Positions 1 through 6,779 of a DNA stretch of 21,161 nucleotides are shown in pieces. The notes under the pieces are model-generated. The model worked only from the letters and a program-made list of their open reading frames with translations, ran no database searches and had not been told where the DNA came from. A program made the position numbers and the translations under genes. The stretch lies in contig JBOGZI010000012.1 of assembly GCA_050697275.1 (NCBI GenBank), positions 1 through 21,161 of the forward strand. The letters are read 5' to 3'. Position 1 is the stretch's first letter. Each line of letters starts with the position of its first letter. The stretch is from JBOGZI01 sp050697275 (lineage in GTDB: Bacteria; Actinomycetota; Thermoleophilia; Solirubrobacterales; 70-9).

Positions 1-1
1 C

Positions 2-829
2 CGCGAGGGCGGCGGCAGCGGCGTCGCGATCGCGCCCGACGGCTACCTGCTCACCTCGGCGCACGTGGTCGCCCGGCAGAACGGCGTTCGGGCGAGCTTC
101 TCGGATGGCCGCGAGCTGCGAGCCGAGGTGGTTGGCGCCGACCCGCTCTCGGATCTCGCCCTGGTGCGCGCCGAGGCGAGCGACCTGATGCCGGCCCGCC
201 TGGGCGACGCGGACGAGCTGCGGGTGGGGCAGCTGGTGGTCGCGATCGGCAGCCCGATGGGGCTCGCCGGCTCGGTCACCGCGGGCGTCGTCTCGGCGCT
301 GGGCCGCTCGCTGCCGACCAGCATCGGCTCGGCCGGGCGGCTGGTCGAGAACGTGATCCAGACCGACGCCGCGCTCAACCCGGGCAACTCCGGCGGCGCG
401 CTCGCCGACGGGCTCGCCCGCGTGGTCGGGATCAACACCGCCGTGGCCGGCATCGGGCTCGGGCTCGCCGTGCCGATCAACGCCGCCACCCGCAAGATCG
501 TTTCGTCGCTGATGAAGGAGGGGCGCGTTCGCCGCGCCTACATCGGCATCGTCGGGGGCTCGCGGCCGCTCCCTCCCCGTGTCTCCTCACGGCTGGGGCG
601 GGAGAAGGGGATCGAGATCGTCGAGGTCGTGGCGGGGAGCCCCGCCGCCCGCGCCGGGCTCCGCGCCGAGGATCTGATCGTCGCCGCGGCCGGGGAGCCG
701 ATGGGCGACGTCGGGGACCTGCAGCGGCTGATGGTGGCCGAGCGGATCGGCCGCGGGATCGAGTTCGAGCTCGTGCGCGACGGGCGCTTTCTCAAGCTCG
801 ACCTGGTTCCGCGCGAGCTGGAGGCCTAG
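2..829 (+). CDS. HtrA/DegP-type serine protease with PDZ domain (5'-partial)
   Basis: This is the C-terminal part of a trypsin-like HtrA serine protease, normally a membrane-anchored or exported enzyme that degrades misfolded envelope proteins. The frame is open from the first bases, so the N-terminus and any membrane anchor lie outside the window. The catalytic triad is visible: His in TSAHVV (codon 62-64), Asp in SDLALVR (codon 152-154) and Ser in NPGNSGGAL (codon 389-391). The PDZ domain follows from about 540 to 810, starting near RRAYIGI and including the SPAARAGL helix typical of HtrA PDZ domains. The gene ends in TAG and overlaps the convergent gene at 792-1262 by 38 bp. The family assignment is firm. 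The substrate cannot be told, and DegP, DegQ and DegS cannot be separated without the N-terminus. Confidence 0.95.
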   Translation, partial: REGGGSGVAIAPDGYLLTSAHVVARQNGVRASFSDGRELRAEVVGADPLSDLALVRAEASDLMPARLGDADELRVGQLVVAIGSPMGLAGSVTAGVVSALGRSLPTSIGSAGRLVENVIQTDAALNPGNSGGALADGLARVVGINTAVAGIGLGLAVPINAATRKIVSSLMKEGRVRRAYIGIVGGSRPLPPRVSSRLGREKGIEIVEVVAGSPAARAGLRAEDLIVAAAGEPMGDVGDLQRLMVAERIGRGIEFELVRDGRFLKLDLVPRELEA

Positions 830-1262
830 GCCCCTTCGCGGCTCCCCCGCCGCGCTCGCGGACCTCGATCCGCGCGATCAGCCGGCGTGCGTCGACCAGC
901 CGCACCCCGTAGGTCTGCTGCTCCCGGGCGAGCAGCTCGAAGCGGGCCGGGGCGGCGGGCCCGACCGCCTGCACCAGGCCGAGGCCGGGGATCTCCACCT
1001 GGTCGGAACGCTTCGAGGTGACCGTCAGCGAGAGCTGGTCCCCGGCCAGCAGCGGGATCACCTGGATCCTCCTCCGATCGGCGCGAATCGTGGTCCTCAG
1101 CGCCTTCCCGGCCGGGACGACCTCGGGCTCCGTGCTCTCGGTCGGCTCGGTGGTGGTCTCGGTCGTCCCGTCGCGAAGCGACTCGCGCGGCACCAGCGCC
1201 GCGGCCAGGGTCGAGAGGCCGAGCAGGATCAGCATCACGATCAGCAGCCGGCGCGCCGCCAT
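792..1262 (-). CDS. Membrane-anchored cupredoxin-like domain protein without copper ligands
   Basis: A 156-aa protein with one hydrophobic segment near the N-terminus (about residues 6-23, LLIVMLILLGLSTLAAAL), which acts as a signal anchor or signal peptide. A Thr/Glu-rich spacer of about 20 residues follows, then a beta-rich domain. The pattern GDQLSLTVTS, a DQVEI strand, an AP-A-RFEL strand and a final L-A-RIEV strand resembles actinobacterial cupredoxin-like domains (GD-V-L-VTSD-ADEVH-HGYD). The His residues expected in that loop are replaced (EIPGLGL) and no Cys or Met ligand cluster is seen, so copper binding is unlikely. It is convergent with the protease gene and overlaps its 3' end. 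The start at 1262 is 50 bp from the divergent prepilin peptidase start, with no clear ribosome site. The fold is an inference from pattern; exact function is unknown. Confidence 0.7.
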   Translation of the reverse strand: MAARRLLIVMLILLGLSTLAAALVPRESLRDGTTETTTEPTESTEPEVVPAGKALRTTIRADRRRIQVIPLLAGDQLSLTVTSKRSDQVEIPGLGLVQAVGPAAPARFELLAREQQTYGVRLVDARRLIARIEVRERGGGAAKGPRPPARAEPGRA

Positions 1263-1312
1263 CAGCCGGGCGCGGGGGGGAAGAGCCTGGGCCTCACGTC
1301 GCTCGACACGAT

Positions 1313-1750
1313 ATGGCCGCCGCTCTCCTCGACGCCGCCCTGCTCGCGCTGCTGGCGATCGTCACGGTCACCGACCTGCGGGCACGGATCGTCCCGGACC
1401 GGGTGCTGCTCGGGGCGGCCCTGATCGCGATTCCGGTGGCGGCGCTCGCCGATCCCGCCGGGTTGCCCGAGCGGGGGGTCGCGGCTCTCGGGGCGGGCGG
1501 GTTCCTGCTCTTCGCCGCGCTGATCCGGCCGGGTGGCATGGGCCTGGGCGACGTCAAGCTCGGCGCGGTGCTCGGCTTCTATCTCGGACGGGCGGTCGTG
1601 CCGGCCCTGCTGGTCGCCTTCGTCGCTGGCGCGCTGGCCGGACTCGCGATAGTCCTCCGCCACGGCTGGCGGGCCCGCGTCCGCGCGATCCCGTTTGCTC
1701 CGTTCATGGCGCTGGGCGCGATCTGGATCATGCTCGGACTCGGCTGCTAG
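1313..1750 (+). CDS. Short A24-family prepilin peptidase
   Basis: A 145-aa integral membrane aspartic protease of the type IV prepilin (A24) family, which cleaves leader peptides of pilin-like proteins at the cytoplasmic membrane. Both catalytic aspartates are in their usual settings: VTDLRARIVPD (about residue 20) and GMGLGDVKLG (about residue 80), the GxGD motif. About five hydrophobic segments surround them. The N-terminal methyltransferase domain of full-length PilD (about 260-290 aa) is absent, so this is the minimal form. No pilin gene is in the window. A prepilin peptidase lies a little upstream of aroC in Mycobacterium (the Rv2551c region), which supports vertical inheritance here. 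I see no Shine-Dalgarno site before ATG 1313, so the start is moderately certain. Its TAG stop forms part of a putative -10 for the next gene. Confidence 0.85.
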   Translation: MAAALLDAALLALLAIVTVTDLRARIVPDRVLLGAALIAIPVAALADPAGLPERGVAALGAGGFLLFAALIRPGGMGLGDVKLGAVLGFYLGRAVVPALLVAFVAGALAGLAIVLRHGWRARVRAIPFAPFMALGAIWIMLGLGC

Positions 1751-1753
1751 CTT
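1748..1753 (+). promoter_or_regulatory. Putative -10 hexamer for the RTX-like gene
   Basis: TAGCTT, eight bases before GTG 1762. The first three bases are the stop codon of the prepilin peptidase gene. This is the leaderless spacing seen at several other genes here. No good -35 is visible. Confidence 0.4.
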
Positions 1754-1761
1754 GGCGGAGC

Positions 1762-2376
1762 GTGAAGCCGATCGTCGCGATCCTGGCCGTGGGGCTGGTG
1801 GCGCTGCTCTGGGCGGCGCCCTCGCAGGGTGCGACCGCGAGCTCGGCGGGTGGCTTCCTCACGATCACCGGGGGGCCAGGCGAGTCGAACGAGATCGAGG
1901 TCAGCTACTCGCCCACGGTGCCCCAGTACCAGGTGGTTGACGTCTTCAGTCGGATCACGGCGGGCACCGGCTGCGTTCCCACGCTCAGCGGAGCCGCCGT
2001 CTGCTCGCCCGTCGGAGTCGCCCGTATCGTCGTCGATGCCGGGGACGGCGCCGACATCGTGGATCTCCTGCTTGAGAACGCCCCCGGGGCGATTCCCGCG
2101 ACGGTGCGGGGCGGGAGGGGCAGCGATCTTCTCTTCGGCTCGACCGGTGCCGACGCGCTGGTGGGCGGCGCCGGCAGCGACGTCATGACGGGGAGGGGCG
2201 GGAACGATGAGCTGTTCGGCGGGAAGGGCAGTGACGTCTTCAGCGGCGGAGTCGGCCTCGACCGCCTCTTCGCGGCCGACGGCCGTCGCGACCGCAAGCT
2301 GAGCTGCGGCCCGGGCAGCAACCGCAGGGAGCGCGCCAAGCTGGATCGGCGGGACCCGAAGCCGAAGAGCTGCTGA
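1762..2376 (+). CDS. Secreted RTX-repeat (haemolysin-type calcium-binding) protein
   Basis: A 204-aa protein beginning with a clear Sec signal peptide (VKPIVAILAVGLVALLWAA, likely cleaved after about residue 24 near SQGA-TAS). Residues 25-115 form a beta-rich region with a Cys pair (71 and 81). Residues 117-170 are six in-register nonapeptides of the RTX type GGxGxDxLx, for example GGRGSDLLF, GGAGSDVMT and GGKGSDVFS. These form a calcium-binding beta-roll in the family. The C-terminal tail is basic and bears two more Cys (182 and 204). GTG 1762 is chosen because the signal peptide begins exactly there, although the frame is open far upstream as arginine-rich non-coding-like sequence. Partner and role are unknown; adhesion or surface association is only a guess. 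At 204 aa it is much shorter than RTX toxins, and no type I secretion genes are nearby. Confidence 0.85.
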   Translation: MKPIVAILAVGLVALLWAAPSQGATASSAGGFLTITGGPGESNEIEVSYSPTVPQYQVVDVFSRITAGTGCVPTLSGAAVCSPVGVARIVVDAGDGADIVDLLLENAPGAIPATVRGGRGSDLLFGSTGADALVGGAGSDVMTGRGGNDELFGGKGSDVFSGGVGLDRLFAADGRRDRKLSCGPGSNRRERAKLDRRDPKPKSC

Positions 2377-2431
2377 GCCAGCCGTCGGCCTCGCGGCAAA
2401 CGCGCGCCCGCTGGCCGGTGCGGGTGCGCTC

Positions 2432-2437
2432 TAGCCT
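2432..2437 (+). promoter_or_regulatory. Putative -10 hexamer of the aro operon
   Basis: TAGCCT, six bases before the aroC ATG at 2444, with no Shine-Dalgarno between. This fits a leaderless transcript starting at or near the A of the ATG. No convincing -35 was found. Confidence 0.5.
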
Positions 2438-2443
2438 AGGCGC

Positions 2444-3607
2444 ATGGCGCTCAGATTCACCACAGCGGGCGAGTCGCACGGGCCGGGGCTCGTGGCGATC
2501 GTCGAGGGCCTGCCCGCGGGGCTCGAGCTCGACCGCGAGGCGCTGGACCGCGAGATGGCACGGCGCCAGCTCGGCCACGGCCGCGGCGGGCGGATGAAGA
2601 TCGAGAGCGACTCGGTCGAGATCCGCTCCGGGGTGCGGCATGGCCGGACGCTCGGCAGCCCGATCGCGGTGCTGGTGGCCAACCGCGACTACAAGAACTG
2701 GGAGGAGCGGATGGGGCCGTGGCCGGTCGAGGCGGAGGTCGAGGAGTCGCACCTGCCGCGCCCGGGCCACGCCGACCTCGCCGGGCTGCTCAAGTTCGGT
2801 CACAGCGACGTCCGCAACGTGCTCGAGCGCGCCAGCGCGCGGGAGACCGCCGCGCGCGTGGCGGCGGGCTCGCTCGCCAAGGCGTTTCTCGGGGCGCTCG
2901 GGGTGAGCGTCCATAGCCACGTGGTCCAGATCGCCTCGGTCAGCGCGCCGCAGCGGGACGACCTCTCCCCGGTGGACTTCGACGGAGTCGACGAGTCCCC
3001 GGTGCGCTGCCTCGACGAGGCGACCTCGGCCGCGATGGTCGAGGAGATCGACCGGCTGCGCAAGGAGAACGAGTCGCTCGGCGGCAAGTTCGAGGTGCGC
3101 GCCTTCGGCCTGGTTCCCGGCCTCGGCTCGATGGCCTCTTGGAGCGAGAAGCTCGACGGCCGCCTGGCCCAGGCCGTCTGCTCGATCCAGTCGGTCAAGG
3201 GCGTCTCGCTCGGCGAGGGCTGGGAGGTGGCCGGGCGTCCCGGCTCGGAGGCGCACGATGAGATCTTCTTCTCCGAGGAGCGCGGCTGGTACCGGGAGAC
3301 GAACCGGGCCGGCGGACTCGAGGGCGGCATGACCAACGGCGAGCCGCTCGTGGTGCAGGCCGCGATCAAGCCGATCTCGACCCTGACGCAGCCGCTGCGC
3401 TCGGTCGACACCGAGACCAAGCAGCCCGCCGAGGCGATGCGGGAGCGCACCGACTCGACCGTCGTGCCGGCGGCGGCGGTGGTGGCGGAGGCGATGGTCG
3501 CGCTGACCCTGGCCGGCGCCTACCGCGAGAAGCTCGGCGGGGATCACATCGCCGACGTGCTGGCTGCGCTCTCGGCCTACAAGGAGCGGATCGGATGGCG
3601 GAGGTAA
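2444..3607 (+). CDS. aroC: Chorismate synthase
   Basis: AroC catalyses the last common step of aromatic amino acid synthesis: trans-elimination of phosphate from 5-enolpyruvylshikimate-3-phosphate to give chorismate, using reduced FMN without net redox change. The 387-aa length is normal. The family signatures are all present: GESHGPGLVAIVEGLPAG at the N-terminus, the ERASARETAARVA segment in the middle and RTDSTVVPAA near the C-terminus, with the LKFGHSD active-site region between. It is the first gene of a tight operon. Its last 13 bases overlap the start of aroKB, implying coupled translation. ATG 2444 is supported by homology beginning at residue 2 (LRFTTAGESHG) and by a TAGCCT hexamer just upstream. 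Confidence 0.98.
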   Translation: MALRFTTAGESHGPGLVAIVEGLPAGLELDREALDREMARRQLGHGRGGRMKIESDSVEIRSGVRHGRTLGSPIAVLVANRDYKNWEERMGPWPVEAEVEESHLPRPGHADLAGLLKFGHSDVRNVLERASARETAARVAAGSLAKAFLGALGVSVHSHVVQIASVSAPQRDDLSPVDFDGVDESPVRCLDEATSAAMVEEIDRLRKENESLGGKFEVRAFGLVPGLGSMASWSEKLDGRLAQAVCSIQSVKGVSLGEGWEVAGRPGSEAHDEIFFSEERGWYRETNRAGGLEGGMTNGEPLVVQAAIKPISTLTQPLRSVDTETKQPAEAMRERTDSTVVPAAAVVAEAMVALTLAGAYREKLGGDHIADVLAALSAYKERIGWRR

Positions 3608-5163
3608 GGCCAGAGGTCCCCCGGCCGGCGATCGTCTTCATCGGGTTTATGGCCGCGGGCAAGACCCGGGCGGCCGAGGCCGCGGCCGATCGACTTGGCC
3701 TTGCCGCGCTCGACGTGGACGGCCTGCTCGAGAGCGAGCTGGGCGAATCGATCGCGTCGCTGTTCGAGCGGGGAGAGGAGGCCGAGTTTCGCCAGCGGGA
3801 GGAGGCCCTGACCCTGAAGCTCCTCGAATCGGGCGAGGGCCCCGGGGTGATCGCGCTGGGCGGAGGCGCGATCGCAAGCGAGCAGGTGCGCGAGGCGCTG
3901 GCCGACCACGTCTGCGTCTGGTGTGACGTCGATCAGGAGCTTGCCTGGCTCCGTGCCGAGGGCTCGGGACGGCCGCTCGCCGTGGATCGGGAGGAGTTCT
4001 CCCGCCGCTATGCCGAGCGTCAGCCGCTCTACGAATCGGTGGCGCAGGTCGTCCTGCCCTCCAATGCGCGCGAGGCGGCGTATGCCGCCGCACCCTGGAT
4101 CGCCGAGCTGCGTGACGCGCCGCCCCCTCTCCGGGAGGACGTCCGGATGCTGTGGGCGAGCAGCAAGTCGGGCGGCTACCCGGTCTTCCAGGGCAGCGGT
4201 CTCATCCGGAGCGGCTTCCCGGCCTTCGATGGCCGGCGATTCCTGGTGACCGACAAGAACGTGGGCCCGAGATACGCAAGCCATCTTTCCCCGGATGGCT
4301 CCCTGGAGCTCGAGCCCGGGGAAGCGCAGAAGACCCTCGAGACGGCAGAGCTCGTCTGGGCGGAGCTGGTCCGGTTCCGGATGACCCGCCACGACATGCT
4401 GATTGCCCTCGGGGGCGGCGTGGTGGGCGACCTGGCGGGCTTCTGCGCCGCGACCTACCAGCGCGGCGTGCCGCTGGTCCAGGTCCCGACCACCCTGGTC
4501 GGCCAGGTGGACTCGGCATACGGCGGCAAGACCGGTGTGGACCTGCCCGAGGCCAAGAACTACATCGGCGCCTACCACCAGCCGCTCGCGGTCCTGACCG
4601 ATCCTTCGACGCTGGAGACGTTGCCACCGGAGGAGCTGGCGGCCGGCTTCGTCGAGGTGGTTAAGACGGCGCTGATCGCGGGTGGAGCGCTCTGGGAGCG
4701 GGTGCGGGCGATCGAGCGGCTCGACCCCGGCGAGCTCGGAGACGTGATCTTCGCCTGCGCCCGCACCAAGCTCGCGGTGGTCGCCGAGGACGAGCGCGAC
4801 TCCGGCCGGCGGGCCGTGCTCAACCTCGGCCATACGGTGGGCCACGCGATCGAGGCCGACACGGGATACGAGCGCTACCGCCACGGGGAGGCGGTCGGCC
4901 TCGGGCTGCTCGCGGCGCTGCGCCTCTCGGGCGCGGACGAGCTGCGCGAGGAGGTCTCCTCGCTGCTCGCCGCGCACGGCCTGCCGACCGCGCTCGACCC
5001 CGGGGTGGACGTCGACGGCCTGCTCGAAGCGGTCGGGCGCGACAAGAAGCGGACCCGCGAGGGGCTCGGCTTCGTTCTGCTCGAGCGCCCGGGCGAGCCG
5101 CGCTGGGGGGAGCGGGTGGAGCCGGATAGGGTGCGCGCCGCGGTCGAGGAGCTGCGCGAATAG
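3595..5163 (+). CDS. aroKB: Bifunctional shikimate kinase / 3-dehydroquinate synthase (AroK-AroB fusion)
   Basis: One 522-aa polypeptide carries two shikimate-pathway enzymes. Residues 1 to about 175 are shikimate kinase: P-loop GFMAAGKT (17-24), the DVD pair (40-42), EFRQREE for shikimate binding, GGGAI, and the lid GRPLA. Residues from about 185 to 522 are 3-dehydroquinate synthase: GGGVVGDLAGF for NAD binding, PTTLVGQVDSAYGGKTGVD, and metal ligands Glu in GFVEVVKTALI, His in NLGHTVGHAIE and His in RHGEAVGLG. Both halves look catalytically intact. It would turn DAHP into dehydroquinate and phosphorylate shikimate. An AAGGAG site at 3581-3586, inside the aroC 3' end, lies eight bases before ATG 3595. 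In most actinobacteria aroK and aroB are separate neighbouring genes. No internal stop or frameshift breaks the join. Confidence 0.97.
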   Translation: MAEVRPEVPRPAIVFIGFMAAGKTRAAEAAADRLGLAALDVDGLLESELGESIASLFERGEEAEFRQREEALTLKLLESGEGPGVIALGGGAIASEQVREALADHVCVWCDVDQELAWLRAEGSGRPLAVDREEFSRRYAERQPLYESVAQVVLPSNAREAAYAAAPWIAELRDAPPPLREDVRMLWASSKSGGYPVFQGSGLIRSGFPAFDGRRFLVTDKNVGPRYASHLSPDGSLELEPGEAQKTLETAELVWAELVRFRMTRHDMLIALGGGVVGDLAGFCAATYQRGVPLVQVPTTLVGQVDSAYGGKTGVDLPEAKNYIGAYHQPLAVLTDPSTLETLPPEELAAGFVEVVKTALIAGGALWERVRAIERLDPGELGDVIFACARTKLAVVAEDERDSGRRAVLNLGHTVGHAIEADTGYERYRHGEAVGLGLLAALRLSGADELREEVSSLLAAHGLPTALDPGVDVDGLLEAVGRDKKRTREGLGFVLLERPGEPRWGERVEPDRVRAAVEELRE

Positions 5164-5172
5164 GCAACCCCG

Positions 5173-5631
5173 ATGGCCACCCGATCCCACAATCGCGTCG
5201 AGGTCCTGCACGGAGTCAACTTCGACGTCCTCGGTGAGCGGGACCGGGTGATCTACGGCGGCTTCACCCTCCCGGAGCTCGAGGTGAAGATCAAGCGCTT
5301 CGCCAAGGAACTCGGGCTCGAGGTGCGGTTCTTCCAGAGCAACCACGAAGGCGAATTCGTCGAGCACCTCCACCGGCTGCCGAAGATCGCGGACGCCGCG
5401 ATCATCAACGCCGGCGCCTGGTCCCACTACTCGTGGGCGATCCGCGACGCCTTCGACTTCACGGGCGTCCCCGCCGTCGAGGTGCACCTCTCAGACATCT
5501 TGAAGCGGGAGGAGTGGCGCCGGACCTCCGTCTTCGAGGGGCTCGACACGATCCTCGGGCAGGTCCACGGCAAAGGCCCCGACGGCTACCGCGAGGCGCT
5601 CGAGCTGATCTCCACGCGGCTCGGCGAATGA
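5173..5631 (+). CDS. aroQ: Type II 3-dehydroquinate dehydratase, variant motifs
   Basis: AroQ dehydrates 3-dehydroquinate to 3-dehydroshikimate; type II enzymes are small dodecamers. The 152-aa length is normal. Compared with the family (for example Mycobacterium), the usual GPN motif reads GVN, REP reads RDR and HISN reads HLSD. The residues needed for catalysis are all retained: the Asn of GVN, the Arg of GERD, Tyr in VIYGG, Asn in INAGA, His in WSHYS, His and Ser in EVHLS, and Arg in REEWRR. The enzyme is therefore probably active but from a divergent subgroup. It starts nine bases after aroKB, with no Shine-Dalgarno; a TAGGCA sequence overlaps the aroKB stop six bases upstream. Its TGA overlaps the pepP ATG (ATGA). 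Confidence 0.93.
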   Translation: MATRSHNRVEVLHGVNFDVLGERDRVIYGGFTLPELEVKIKRFAKELGLEVRFFQSNHEGEFVEHLHRLPKIADAAIINAGAWSHYSWAIRDAFDFTGVPAVEVHLSDILKREEWRRTSVFEGLDTILGQVHGKGPDGYREALELISTRLGE

Positions 5632-6686
5632 GCAGGGCCGAGCGCCTCGGGAAGCTGGTCGCAGAGCGCGAGCTCGACCAGCTGTTCGTCTCCGACCTGA
5701 TCAACGTTCGCTACCTAACCGGCTTTTCGGGGACGAACGGTGCCTGCCTGGCGGGACCCGAGGAGCGCGTCTTCTTCACCGACTTCCGCTACACCGAGCG
5801 GGCCGCGCGGGAGGTCGGCGCCGAATGGGAGCGCCCCGAGGCCGAGCGGGAGCTGATCCCCCAGATCGCGGCCCGGATGCGCGGCCGGGTCGGCTTCGAG
5901 GACGGCAAGCTCAGCGTTCGCTCCCTGGGCCGGCTCGAGGAGGCGGTCCCCGAGGGGGTGAAGCTGTTGCCCGCCGGAGACCCGGTCGAGGAGCTTCGCG
6001 CCCGCAAGGAGCCCGAGGAGATCGAGCGGATCGCGGCGGCCGCCGAGCTCGCCGACGAGGTCTACCGCTGGGCGCTCGAGCGGGGCCTGAGCGGGCGTGC
6101 CGAGCGCGAGGTCGCACGCGCCTGCGAGGCGCGGATCCGGGAGCTCGGCGCCGAGCCGTCCTTCCCGCCGATCGTCGCCGCCGGCCTCAACGGCGCTCTG
6201 CCGCACGCCGAGCCCGAGGAGCGGGAGATCGGCTCCGGCGAGCTGGTGGTCTTCGACATGGGCGCGCTGCTCGACGGCTACTGCTCCGACTGCACCAGGA
6301 CCTACGCCACGGGCGAGCCCGGCGAGGACGCCCGGGAGATCTACGAGCTGGTCCGCTCGGCACAGGCGGCCGCGCTCGACGCGGTCCGGGGCGGAGCGAC
6401 CGGCCGGGAGGTGGACGCCGTACCCCGCGAGATGATCGAGGCGGCCGGACATGGCGAGCGCTTCGGCCACGGCACCGGCCACGGGGCCGGCCTCGAGGTC
6501 CACGAGGGGCCGCGGCTCGCGGCGAGCTCGGATGACGAGCTCGCGGAGGGCAACGTCGTCACCGTCGAGCCGGGCGTTTACCTGCCGGGGCGCTTAGGGG
6601 TGCGGATCGAGGACCTGGTCGCCGTCACCGCCGAGGGGCACCGCAACCTGAGCGGCCTGCCCAAGGAGCTCGAGCTGGTCGACTGA
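5628..6686 (+). CDS. pepP: M24B metallopeptidase (aminopeptidase P / Xaa-Pro peptidase)
   Basis: A 352-aa cytosolic peptidase of the M24B family that removes residues ahead of proline or cleaves Xaa-Pro dipeptides. Residues 1 to about 120 form the creatinase-like N-terminal domain (YLTGFSGTNGACL is typical). The pita-bread catalytic domain follows. The dinuclear metal ligands are recognisable: Asp in VVFDMG, Asp in CSDCTRTYATG, His in GHGTGHGAGL, Glu in TVEPGVYLPG and Glu in RIEDLV. The His of LPHAEP is also conserved. ATG 5628 overlaps the aroQ stop, so translation is probably coupled; the frame is open upstream but reads as shadow. In Mycobacterium the neighbour after the aro genes is pepQ, then efp and nusB, and this gene occupies the same place. 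PepP and PepQ activity cannot be told apart from sequence. Confidence 0.93.
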   Translation: MSRAERLGKLVAERELDQLFVSDLINVRYLTGFSGTNGACLAGPEERVFFTDFRYTERAAREVGAEWERPEAERELIPQIAARMRGRVGFEDGKLSVRSLGRLEEAVPEGVKLLPAGDPVEELRARKEPEEIERIAAAAELADEVYRWALERGLSGRAEREVARACEARIRELGAEPSFPPIVAAGLNGALPHAEPEEREIGSGELVVFDMGALLDGYCSDCTRTYATGEPGEDAREIYELVRSAQAAALDAVRGGATGREVDAVPREMIEAAGHGERFGHGTGHGAGLEVHEGPRLAASSDDELAEGNVVTVEPGVYLPGRLGVRIEDLVAVTAEGHRNLSGLPKELELVD

Positions 6687-6728
6687 GGCCGGCGGCCAAG
6701 CCTCGATTTTGGGGACTGGTGCGCCCTC

Positions 6729-6757
6729 GGGCACGCAACTTGCCCTCAAGGGTGCCC
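6729..6757. promoter_or_regulatory. Inverted repeat between pepP and the diguanylate cyclase gene
   Basis: GGGCAC (6729-6734) and GTGCCC (6752-6757) are perfect inverted arms about 17 bases apart. An inner CCCT-CA-AGGG dyad gives an alternative fold. It lies 43 bp after the pepP stop and just upstream of the putative -10 at 6768. It could be a terminator without a U-tract or an operator. Confidence 0.4.
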
Positions 6758-6767
6758 CGCGCCTGCC

Positions 6768-6773
6768 GATACG
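6768..6773 (+). promoter_or_regulatory. Putative -10 of the diguanylate cyclase gene
   Basis: GATACG, six bases before ATG 6780, with no Shine-Dalgarno. It fits the leaderless geometry seen elsewhere but is a weaker match to TANNNT. Confidence 0.3.
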
Positions 6774-6779
6774 GCTGGT

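Noticed and set aside
1018..1761. Upstream extension of the RTX-like frame.
   Set aside because: The extension is antisense to one gene and out of frame with the prepilin peptidase; a clean signal peptide begins at GTG 1762.
3577..5487. A 636-codon minus-strand open frame opposite aroKB and aroQ.
   Set aside because: It is a shadow of genes with intact catalytic motifs; its composition is that of reversed codons and it has no start signal.
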